Shown here: positions 1-6,209 of the stretch, one piece after another | Position numbering within the stretch: position 1 is the first letter of the stretch | How the letters are laid out: every line of letters begins with the position of its first letter | Assembly (NCBI GenBank): GCA_002333205.1 | Contig: DDAD01000033.1 | Location: 21,892-28,696, forward strand | Origin: Pedobacter sp. UBA2067 | GTDB taxonomy: Bacteria; Bacteroidota; Bacteroidia; Sphingobacteriales; Sphingobacteriaceae | Reading direction: 5' to 3' | Length of the DNA stretch: 6,805 nucleotides | Program-made: the position numbers and the translations under genes | The notes under the pieces: model-generated | Database searches by the model: none | What the model saw: the letters and a program-made list of their open reading frames with translations, nothing else | What the model was told of the DNA's origin: nothing

Positions 1-1
1 T

Positions 2-151
2 TTCAACCTGATGCGCGACCTTACAGCCTCTGGTTTTTTCACCAGTGAAATAGGTGTTAAGGATCTTGGCTACGCAGGGAATAAGCCTAATCGATGGGAA
101 GGGGTTCCTGCGGATGTGCTGAAGCAGTATGGATTGGAAGATATGGTTTAG
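2..151 (+). CDS. C-terminal end of a gluconate 2-dehydrogenase subunit 3 family protein (partial)
   Basis: An open frame enters from the left edge and ends at TAG 149-151, giving 49 residues. The tail reads FNLMRDLTASGFFTSEIGVK, followed by DLGYAGNKPNRWEGVP and a short end. I recognise the pattern 'RDLTxSGFFTSExGxKDLGYxGNxPNxWxGVP' from the C-terminus of gluconate 2-dehydrogenase subunit 3 family proteins. These are small Tat-exported partners of GMC-type, FAD-dependent periplasmic sugar dehydrogenases and are common in Bacteroidota. The start, the Tat signal and most of the protein lie outside the window, so no catalytic claim can be made. Such genes usually sit beside a GMC oxidoreductase gene. 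None follows here (selU begins 36 bases later), so any partner must lie upstream. I see no terminator between this gene and selU, so read-through is possible. The family call is from memory of the tail only. Confidence 0.6.
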   Translation, partial: FNLMRDLTASGFFTSEIGVKDLGYAGNKPNRWEGVPADVLKQYGLEDMV

Positions 152-187
152 CCATATATTTCCGGTATATTCGAACAAATACTGTGA

Positions 188-1222
188 ATGACAAAGGCAA
201 TTAATTTGGAGGAATACTTCAAGCTGAATATTCCGCTTATTGATGTACGGACACCATTAGAATTTGCGCAGGGCCATGTGCCCGGCGCATTTAACCTGCC
301 TATTTTCAGCAATGAGGAACGGGTGCAGGTGGGTACAACATATAAACAGCAAAGTCGCGAAGATGCGATACTGCTGGGACTGGACCTGACAGGACCTAAA
401 TGGTCCGGATTTATCCGTGAGGCATTGAAGATTGCGCCAGACAAGCGGGTTGCCGTACATTGCTGGCGCGGCGGAATGCGCAGCGGCGCCATGGCCTGGG
501 TGCTGGGATTATATGGCTTTGAGGTTTATACAATTGCCGGAGGTTATAAAACATACCGGCGATGGGCACTCGCGCAGTTTGAAAAACCCTTTAACCTGAT
601 TGTGCTCGGTGGAATGACCGGTTCGGGTAAAACAAAGATTCTTCGTGAATTACGCGTACAAGCGGATCAAGTTATAGATCTGGAAGATTTGGCGCAACAT
701 CAAGGATCAGCCTTCGGGACCATGAACAGGCTTATTCAGCCTACGCAGGAACAATTTGAAAATACCTTCGCTTTTGAACTTCAGCAGTTAGATGCTGCAA
801 AACCAATATGGGTGGAGGACGAAAGCCTCACCATAGGCAAGCGAACCATTCCTGGAGCTTTCTGGAGAAATATGCGCAGCGCCCGCCTGATCAATCTCCA
901 TGTTTCTGATGAACACCGGGTGAATGCTTTGGTGGAGGAATATGGAACCCTGGATAAGGAATTTCTGATTGATTGCACCGAGCGGGTAAAGAAAAGGCTA
1001 GGCCCAGAGCAAACCAAACACGCCATAGAAGCCATCCGGGCAGATCGAATGGCCGATTTTATTCGGCTCCTCCTCGTATACTATGATAAAAATTATCACA
1101 GGGGACTGGCCAAAAGAGACCCCGCACAACTGTTTTCGGTAGAACGCGACGGAGACATACATGCCACTGCAAACGAACTTAAAATCATCGCCGGGACGCT
1201 TCCCCTGCAAAGCCTTTTTTGA
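188..1222 (+). CDS. selU: tRNA 2-selenouridine synthase SelU/MnmH
   Basis: 344 residues, close to the usual length of the family (E. coli MnmH is about 364). The enzyme works in the cytoplasm on the wobble uridine of tRNAs for Lys, Glu and Gln. It converts 2-thiouridine to 2-selenouridine with selenophosphate, by way of a geranylated intermediate. The N-terminal rhodanese domain (about 5-130) begins with LIDVRTPLEF and carries the catalytic Cys92 in HCWRGGMRSG (91-100). The C-terminal P-loop domain has a Walker A motif GMTGSGKT (142-149) and the family block DLEDLAQHQGSAFG (164-177). All key residues are present. ATG 188 is chosen because the rhodanese fold starts directly after it. No Shine-Dalgarno sequence is visible, as is common in Bacteroidota. 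selD follows with 2 bases between stop and preferred start, which supplies the substrate and strongly supports the call. Confidence 0.95.
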   Translation: MTKAINLEEYFKLNIPLIDVRTPLEFAQGHVPGAFNLPIFSNEERVQVGTTYKQQSREDAILLGLDLTGPKWSGFIREALKIAPDKRVAVHCWRGGMRSGAMAWVLGLYGFEVYTIAGGYKTYRRWALAQFEKPFNLIVLGGMTGSGKTKILRELRVQADQVIDLEDLAQHQGSAFGTMNRLIQPTQEQFENTFAFELQQLDAAKPIWVEDESLTIGKRTIPGAFWRNMRSARLINLHVSDEHRVNALVEEYGTLDKEFLIDCTERVKKRLGPEQTKHAIEAIRADRMADFIRLLLVYYDKNYHRGLAKRDPAQLFSVERDGDIHATANELKIIAGTLPLQSLF

Positions 1223-1224
1223 AA

Positions 1225-2265
1225 ATGGAACTTTCTACTATAAAACTTACGCAATACTCCCACGGAGCTGGCTGTGGTTGCAAGATTAGCCCGGCTATTT
1301 TGGATAAGATCCTGCATAGTCCTATTGCGGCACAACCGGATGCCCGACTTCTAGTGGGCAATGACAAGAGAGATGACGCCGCAGTACTTGACCTGGGTAA
1401 TGGTACGGCATTGATTTCAACTACTGACTTTTTCATGCCGATCGTTGATGATGCATTTGATTTCGGTCGAATTGCCTCTGCGAATGCGATCAGCGATGTT
1501 TATGCAATGGGCGGCAAGCCCGTTTTAGCCATCGCAATTCTTGGTTGGCCAATCGACAAACTTCCGCCGGAAGTGGCGCAGAAAGTACTGGAAGGTGCAA
1601 GGTCAATTTGCGCAGAAGCAGGTATTACGTTAGCCGGTGGTCACAGCATCGACTGTCCTGAACCTGTATTTGGCCTGGCAGTTAATGGTATGGTGAACAT
1701 CAACCAGCTGAAGCAGAATTCTACGGCAACCGCGGGCTGCAAACTGTATTTAACCAAAGCGCTAGGGGTAGGGATTTTGTCTACCGCGCAGAAAAAGGGC
1801 ATCTTAAAGCCGGAAGATGCTGCAATTGCATTGAAGAGCATGGTTACTCTTAATAGCGCTGGTGCAGGTTTTGCTGAATTGGATGGTGTGAAGGCGATGA
1901 CCGATGTTACCGGCTTTGGCTTGTTGGGTCACTTGTCAGAAATGTGTGCTGGAAGCGGGCTGTGTGCCGAAATAGCGTTTGATAAAGTCCCGGTAATTGA
2001 ATCATTGGGTTATTACCTGGATCAAAAATGCTTTCCAGGTGGTACACAACGCAACTGGAACAGTTATGGACATCAGATCGGAACCTTAACTGATGAACAG
2101 CGTTATGTGCTGGCGGATCCGCAAACCAGCGGAGGTCTGCTGGTCGCCGTGACTGAAGAATCATCTGAAGCTTTTGAGCAACTACTTCGAGATTTAAATT
2201 TACCTTCAGATTCCTTTGGAGTACTAAAAGAATCTGAAGGTGGAGATTTGATACAGGTTATTTAA
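1225..2265 (+). CDS. selD: selenide, water dikinase (selenophosphate synthetase) SelD, Cys form
   Basis: 346 residues. The enzyme makes selenophosphate from selenide and ATP, with AMP and phosphate as by-products, and so feeds SelU. The N-terminal glycine-rich segment HGAGCGCK places Cys17 and Lys20 at the positions of the essential E. coli residues, and Cys17 is an ordinary Cys codon, not TGA. Asp51 (in RDDAAV), Asp91 (in NAISD) and Asp227 (in TDVTGFG) match the metal-binding aspartates of the family. GGHSID (138-143) and the C-terminal DPQTSGGLL are also present. An in-frame TTG at 1219 would overlap the selU stop and add two residues. I prefer ATG 1225 because it gives the same N-terminal length as E. 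coli SelD. The gene is coupled to selU. No selA, selB or Sec-containing gene is visible here, so tRNA selenation is the evident use of the product. The last codons form two inverted repeats, and the gene converges on paoC. Confidence 0.96.
   Translation: MELSTIKLTQYSHGAGCGCKISPAILDKILHSPIAAQPDARLLVGNDKRDDAAVLDLGNGTALISTTDFFMPIVDDAFDFGRIASANAISDVYAMGGKPVLAIAILGWPIDKLPPEVAQKVLEGARSICAEAGITLAGGHSIDCPEPVFGLAVNGMVNINQLKQNSTATAGCKLYLTKALGVGILSTAQKKGILKPEDAAIALKSMVTLNSAGAGFAELDGVKAMTDVTGFGLLGHLSEMCAGSGLCAEIAFDKVPVIESLGYYLDQKCFPGGTQRNWNSYGHQIGTLTDEQRYVLADPQTSGGLLVAVTEESSEAFEQLLRDLNLPSDSFGVLKESEGGDLIQVI
2203..2240. repeat. 11-bp perfect inverted repeat (hairpin) inside the selD 3' end
   Basis: CCTTCAGATTC (2203-2213) is the exact reverse complement of GAATCTGAAGG (2230-2240). 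Inside it, after one mismatch (2214/2229), 2215-2219 can pair with 2224-2228 (one G-T pair), leaving a 4-base loop. Outside it, 2200-2202 can pair with 2241-2243, partly by G-T. The element lies wholly in selD codons. In the leftward paoC transcript it would be the second hairpin reached, followed by an AU-rich stretch. It may act as a back-up terminator or a 3'-end stabiliser. The function is inferred; the repeat itself is seen directly. Confidence 0.6.
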
Positions 2266-2278
2266 CCTTTATCAAATC
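2245..2278. terminator. probable bidirectional hairpin terminator between convergent selD and paoC
   Basis: GATTTGATACAGGTTA (2245-2260) and TAACCTTTATCAAATC (2263-2278) are reverse complements over 16 positions with a single mismatch (2254/2269). Allowing a 4-base loop, this folds into a 15-position stem. The repeat contains both the selD stop (TAA 2263-2265) and the paoC stop (TGA on the minus strand, 2274-2272). This position, between two convergent genes with only 6 bases between stops, is typical of a shared terminator. There is no classic U-run: the rightward tail begins AGTTTATC, and the leftward side runs into the selD hairpin at 2240-2203. Confidence 0.7.
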
Positions 2279-4506
2279 AGTTTATCTGGGGTAATTGGCA
2301 GTTGTCTGATACGCTTCCCAGTTGCATTGAATATCGCATTCGCGATTGCCGGGGCTACCCCAATGATGGCAATCTCACCGATACCCTTTGTACCCATAGG
2401 GTCCACAATATAATCTGGTTTATCTACAAACTTTACCTCGACATGCGGTACATCTGCATGCACTGGAACATGATAATCAGCCAGATCCTTTGTCATGTAT
2501 CTACCGAAGCGGTGGTCCATCACAGCATCTTCATGTAGCGCCATACCAATACCACCGGTTATACCCCCAATCATTTGATTGCCAGCAGTTTTCATGTTGA
2601 TAATTTTCCCAGCATCAGCACAAGTCACTGCTTTGGTAACTTTTACCCTGCCGGTTACCGTATGTACTTGCACCTGTACGAAGTGCACAGAATAGGAGTA
2701 CTTCGAATACTTTCCGGCTTCTTCACCGGGCTTAGCTTCTTCTATGAGGTCAATATCTGCAGATCCACTTTTCTTCATCAGGTCCGCAATAGTTGTTTTA
2801 GCATTTTTGCCTTTGAGCTGCAATCCGCCATCTGTAAAGGTTACCTGTTCTAAGGTGGCACCTTTAAATTCTGGCAAATGCTGCGAAGCCATCTCCATAA
2901 GCTTTCCTTTTAAAACGTTGCAAGCCGCAAGCACTGCAGAGCCCACACTGTTGACCGTTGATGAACCGCCCTGATTACCTGCCATTGGGAATTGAGAATT
3001 TCCTAGCTCGAAAGTGATCTGGTCTGCAGGGATGCCGATTGCATCAGTAGCGATTTCGACCATCGCCGTTCCCGTACCTGGGCCGATGTCTGTGACAGCA
3101 CTCTGAAGCAAGAGGGCACCGTTTGCGAACAGCTTTGCCCGCACTTTGGCGCTTCTTCGATTTGCTCCGAAGGTGCCTACGGCCATGCCGTAGCCGATCT
3201 TCCAGGGACCGTCGCTCAGCGTACCTGCTTTTAGCGGACGCTTGTCCCAGCCGATTGCTTCCGCGCCAAGCTTAAAACATTCCTTTAAATACTTTGATGA
3301 CCAGGGCATGTTTTTTTCTGGATCCTGATCCGTATGATTAAGAATTCTCAACTCCAAAGGATCGATATTCAGCTCGTAGGCGATTTCATCAATCGCACTT
3401 TCCAGTGCGAATGCTCCGGTCGCCTCACCGGGTCCACGCATCCAAATTGGTGTACTCACATCCATTGGTAATATGCGGTACCTGGTGGTTACATTTGGTG
3501 CGGTGTACATCATCCGGCTTTGCTGCAATACACTTTCTGTAAACTCTTCGTAACTGGAAGTTTGGCCAACTGAAAAGTGGCTAATGCCAACTAGCTTGCC
3601 ATCGCGGTTTGCGCCAATTCCAATGCGCTGATACGTTCTAGGACGATAACCGACCATGAAGAACATCTGCTCGCGGGTAAGCATCAGCTTCACCGGTTTT
3701 TTAATCATCTTGGCTGCTATGATGGCTGCGGTTTCATGCGGCCAGTTGTGTAGGGCGTTTCCAAAAGCTCCGCCAACGAAGGGAGCAATAACTTTGACGT
3801 TTTCTGGCGACAGTTTCCACTCTTTGGCAAAGTTCTGCTGTGTGGGTTGTGTACCCTGCACTTTATCATACAGTGTGAGTTTATCATCCGCTTCCCAATG
3901 CGCAATGATCGCTTGGAGCTCCATTGGATTATGCATCTCAGCTGGATGTTCATATTCCATTTCAAGCTTTACCGCAGCTGTTTTGTAGCCATCAACTACG
4001 CCACGGTCGTAATCAGCAAGTGGAGATTTAGCGTTCTTTTTTGCGGATTGCGGAAGTACGCCTTTATCCAGGTTCTTGTTTAAGTCGGTAAGATGCTCTT
4101 CAACGGTGTACTGCGCTTTTACCAAATGCGCGGCATAAGTAGCGCGTTCAAAGGTGTCGGCCACGACCATTGCAATTGGCTGCCCGTTGAAGTAGACTTT
4201 GTTATCATAGAAAACCCGATGCGGTTGCCCACCAGTAGGTGGCTCGGTAGGGTGTTCATTATCGGCCGCATAACCCGGCGGCCGGATAGCATTTTGGTAT
4301 GATATCACTGCTATGACGCCTGGCGCATTAGATGCAGCCTTGGTATCCAGTGACTTAATTCTGCCTTTAGCGATACTGCTGGTTACCAAAACAGCATATT
4401 TGCATTCTGGAAGAACATATTCAGCGGCATATTTGGCGGCACCTGTTACCTTCAATCTGCCATCCACCCTTTGAAGGGGCTCATCCGCTTTAAATCGTGT
4501 ATTCAT
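2272..4506 (-). CDS. paoC: PaoC-like molybdopterin-binding subunit of an aldehyde oxidoreductase (xanthine dehydrogenase family)
   Basis: 744 residues, the usual size for the large subunit of three-subunit molybdenum hydroxylases. This subunit binds the molybdenum cofactor and oxidises aldehydes to carboxylic acids. Electrons leave through the Fe-S subunit and FAD. The N-terminal hammerhead domain begins with RVDGRLKVTGAAKYAAEY (13-30). The cofactor-binding domains follow, with GGAFG (245-249), MRGPGEATGAF (356-366), DIGPGTGT (473-480) and NQGGSSTVNSVGSAV (511-525). Near the end KGIGE (707-711) supplies the catalytic Glu711, so the enzyme looks intact. It has no signal peptide of its own. In PaoABC the assembled complex is carried out by the Tat signal of subunit A, which fits here. 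ATG 4506 begins 24 bases after the paoB stop, with no clear ribosome site. The exact substrate cannot be read from sequence: aromatic and other aldehydes are likely, and another hydroxylase substrate is possible. Confidence 0.9.
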   Translation of the reverse strand: MNTRFKADEPLQRVDGRLKVTGAAKYAAEYVLPECKYAVLVTSSIAKGRIKSLDTKAASNAPGVIAVISYQNAIRPPGYAADNEHPTEPPTGGQPHRVFYDNKVYFNGQPIAMVVADTFERATYAAHLVKAQYTVEEHLTDLNKNLDKGVLPQSAKKNAKSPLADYDRGVVDGYKTAAVKLEMEYEHPAEMHNPMELQAIIAHWEADDKLTLYDKVQGTQPTQQNFAKEWKLSPENVKVIAPFVGGAFGNALHNWPHETAAIIAAKMIKKPVKLMLTREQMFFMVGYRPRTYQRIGIGANRDGKLVGISHFSVGQTSSYEEFTESVLQQSRMMYTAPNVTTRYRILPMDVSTPIWMRGPGEATGAFALESAIDEIAYELNIDPLELRILNHTDQDPEKNMPWSSKYLKECFKLGAEAIGWDKRPLKAGTLSDGPWKIGYGMAVGTFGANRRSAKVRAKLFANGALLLQSAVTDIGPGTGTAMVEIATDAIGIPADQITFELGNSQFPMAGNQGGSSTVNSVGSAVLAACNVLKGKLMEMASQHLPEFKGATLEQVTFTDGGLQLKGKNAKTTIADLMKKSGSADIDLIEEAKPGEEAGKYSKYSYSVHFVQVQVHTVTGRVKVTKAVTCADAGKIINMKTAGNQMIGGITGGIGMALHEDAVMDHRFGRYMTKDLADYHVPVHADVPHVEVKFVDKPDYIVDPMGTKGIGEIAIIGVAPAIANAIFNATGKRIRQLPITPDKLI

Positions 4507-4530
4507 AAGATTATAGTATTAGATGAATGG

Positions 4531-5508
4531 TTAAATACGGGAAGCAATCTTTAAAGCTTCGACAATTGAATTTGGTGCGAGTTTAAGTTTGAAGTCATTG
4601 TCGCCATATCCTTTTGCACCGCGCATGGCGATCTCGGCGGCTTGTTGGAAGCTTTCAATAGAGGCCGGCTTGCCGGCTAAACTCTGTTCTGCTTCTTTCA
4701 ATCTCCAGGGCTTGTGTGCAACACCGCCCATTGCCAGCCGTGCCTGTCTGATGTTCTTACCATCGAGTTCAAGCCCTGCGGCTACAGAGACTAAAGCAAA
4801 GGCGTAAGAGCTGCGGTCCCGTACTTTAAGATAATGATTATGGGTAAGGGTTGAAGGTGGAATAGTAACTGCGGTGATCAGTTCATTTTTGTCCAGAATT
4901 GTATCCTTTTCAGGTTGATCGCCCGGTAGTCGGTGAAAATCCTGCATTTGTATAATGCGATCTCCTTTTGGGCCGGAAACATGCACCGACGCATCTAGAG
5001 CAACCAGGGCGACATTCATGTCGCTCGGATTTACAGCAATGCAATGCTCGCTGGCACCAAAGATCGCGTGCATACGGTTAAAACCTTTTAAAGCACTGCA
5101 TCCACTTCCAGGCTCCCGTTTGTTGCATGGCGTTGTGGTATCGTAGAAATATGGACACCGGGTACGTTGCATCAAATTGCCGCCTACGGTTGCCATATTG
5201 CGGAGCTGTGCAGATGCACCAGCATTGAGTGCCTGCGACAATAGGGGAAAGCGTTTCATAACAGTCGATTGCTCCGCAACGGTGCTGTTTAGTGCGAGCG
5301 CTCCAATGTTTAAACGTTTGTTTTCCTCCTTGATCTCGCGCAGTGGGAGCTTATTGATGTCAACCAAACGCTCGGGCGTCATTACATGACGCTTCATCAG
5401 ATCAAGCAAGTTGGTGCCTCCGGCGATGAACTTAGCTGTAGGTTCCTGTGTGATTGCCGTTAGTGCAGCTTTTTGATTAACGGACCGGATGTATTGAAAC
5501 TGCTTCAT
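4531..5508 (-). CDS. paoB: PaoB-like FAD-binding subunit with [4Fe-4S] insertion
   Basis: 325 residues from the chosen start. This is the FAD-binding middle subunit of the molybdenum hydroxylase, passing electrons from the Fe-S subunit to the final acceptor. IAGGTNLLDLMK (28-39) is the first FAD-contact loop of the CO-dehydrogenase-flavoprotein family, and NMATVGGNLMQ (104-114) is the second. Directly after it comes an insertion with four cysteines, Cys118, Cys128, Cys137 and Cys156, in the context TRCPYFYDTTTPCNK and GSGCSAL. In E. coli PaoB a matching insertion binds a [4Fe-4S] cluster, so the same is expected here. The C-terminal FAD-protein domain covers about residues 210-325. The frame stays open upstream to 5577, but the start at 5508 is preferred. 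There the ATG overlaps the paoA TGA (ATGA), has a strong Shine-Dalgarno sequence 9 bases upstream, and gives the normal N-terminus MKQFQYIRSV. No signal peptide is seen, consistent with export by partnership with PaoA. Confidence 0.9.
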   Translation of the reverse strand: MKQFQYIRSVNQKAALTAITQEPTAKFIAGGTNLLDLMKRHVMTPERLVDINKLPLREIKEENKRLNIGALALNSTVAEQSTVMKRFPLLSQALNAGASAQLRNMATVGGNLMQRTRCPYFYDTTTPCNKREPGSGCSALKGFNRMHAIFGASEHCIAVNPSDMNVALVALDASVHVSGPKGDRIIQMQDFHRLPGDQPEKDTILDKNELITAVTIPPSTLTHNHYLKVRDRSSYAFALVSVAAGLELDGKNIRQARLAMGGVAHKPWRLKEAEQSLAGKPASIESFQQAAEIAMRGAKGYGDNDFKLKLAPNSIVEALKIASRI

Positions 5509-6119
5509 ACGTTTTTGCCTCCTTTCTTTACCTCCTGAATGGCGGCAACAATGTTCGGATAAGCACCACAACGGCAAATGTTACCGCTCATAAATTCCCG
5601 GATCTCATCTTCATTGTCGGCGTGCCCCTCACGAATGCAGGCAACTGCCGACATGATCTGCCCGGGCGTACAGTAGCCACATTGAAAGCCGTCATGTTTC
5701 AGAAATGCAGCCTGCATTGGATGCAGCTCTTCACCTGAAGCGAGCCCTTCAATTGTGGTGACTTTCTTTCCATCATTCATAACGGCCAGGGTGAGACAAG
5801 AATTTACGCGTTGTCCATCAACGTGTACGGTGCAGGCGCCACATTGACCATAGTCACAACCTTTTTTAGTACCAGTGAGGTGCAGGCGCTCACGTAATAA
5901 ATCCAATAGGGTGATCCGAGGGTCTATTTTTAAGTTATGCTTTGTGCCATTGATTTCGATGCTGAATGGCACATTTTCAATCGCCTGTGCGATGCGCTCG
6001 TCCAGTTGATTTTCAGCAGCTTTAACAGCGACTGAAGGGGTGAGCGCTACCGCTGTGATCAGGCTCGACTTCTTGAGAAAATCCCGGCGCGGATTAGGGG
6101 TAGCATTTTCCTTTTCCAT
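5505..6119 (-). CDS. paoA: PaoA-like [2Fe-2S] subunit with Tat signal peptide
   Basis: 204 residues. This is the iron-sulfur subunit of the molybdenum hydroxylase, carrying electrons from the molybdenum centre to FAD. The N-terminus has a twin-arginine signal: PRRDFLKK (10-17), then a hydrophobic stretch to about residue 31 and a probable cleavage near VKA-A (32-35). The complex should therefore act in the periplasm. The plant-ferredoxin-type domain follows, with Cys88, Cys93, Cys96 and Cys108 (CDYGQCGAC plus a later Cys) for the first [2Fe-2S] cluster. The helical domain has Cys147 and Cys150 (CGYC) and Cys182 and Cys184 (CRC) for the second. All eight ligands are present. It is the first gene of the operon and overlaps paoB by four bases. 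The spacer before it (6120-6209) must hold the promoter unless the FRG gene reads through. E. coli PaoA (YagT) has the same layout. Confidence 0.93.
   Translation of the reverse strand: MEKENATPNPRRDFLKKSSLITAVALTPSVAVKAAENQLDERIAQAIENVPFSIEINGTKHNLKIDPRITLLDLLRERLHLTGTKKGCDYGQCGACTVHVDGQRVNSCLTLAVMNDGKKVTTIEGLASGEELHPMQAAFLKHDGFQCGYCTPGQIMSAVACIREGHADNEDEIREFMSGNICRCGAYPNIVAAIQEVKKGGKNV
5518..5525 (-). promoter_or_regulatory. strong Shine-Dalgarno sequence deciding the paoB start
   Basis: On the minus strand AAAGGAGG lies 9 bases before ATG 5508. It sits within the last codons of paoA. It is the only clear Shine-Dalgarno sequence I see before a start in this window, and it decides the paoB start over upstream in-frame codons. 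Confidence 0.75.
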
Positions 6120-6143
6120 ATTTAAGTTTTATCTGGTTGTTTT

Positions 6144-6165
6144 ACATTTGAAGATGACCAAATGT
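6144..6165. promoter_or_regulatory. 7-bp inverted repeat upstream of paoA, possible operator
   Basis: ACATTTG (6144-6150) and CAAATGT (6159-6165) are perfect reverse complements separated by 8 bases. They lie 25-46 bases before the paoA start, in the only non-coding spacer upstream of the operon. Read leftward, one arm is part of AACATTTG, which matches the Bacteroidota -7 consensus TAnnTTTG at all but one fixed position. I find no well-placed -33 partner. As a transcript hairpin it is weak and lacks a U-run, so an operator is more likely than a terminator. The function is inferred. Confidence 0.35.
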
Positions 6166-6209
6166 TTTCCAATCACCTAACAAATAACCCGATGAAGCGC
6201 AGTTTGGAA

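Noticed and set aside
151..187. TATATTCG (166-173) as a Bacteroidota -7 promoter box for selU
   Set aside because: It matches TAnnTTTG at all but one fixed position, but no properly spaced -33 element is seen and the region is AT-rich, so a chance match is likely.
1219..1227. TTG at 1219 as the selD start, overlapping the selU stop
   Set aside because: ATG 1225, two codons later, gives the exact E. coli SelD N-terminal length with Cys17. A TTG start is rarer and adds nothing conserved.
2123..2146. ACCAGC...GCTGGT inverted repeat in selD
   Set aside because: It is only 6 bp with an 8-base spacer inside the codons for the conserved QTSGGLL segment, so it is explained by the protein sequence.
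2302..2853. Rightward open frames opposite paoC
   Set aside because: They are rich in Cys, His and Ile, match no recognised family, and lie fully antisense to a strongly conserved gene. They are frame shadows.
5509..5577. Upstream extension of paoB to 5577
   Set aside because: The extra 23 residues are out-of-frame shadow of the conserved PaoA C-terminus (CRCGAYPNI region). The Shine-Dalgarno sequence and ATGA overlap point to 5508.
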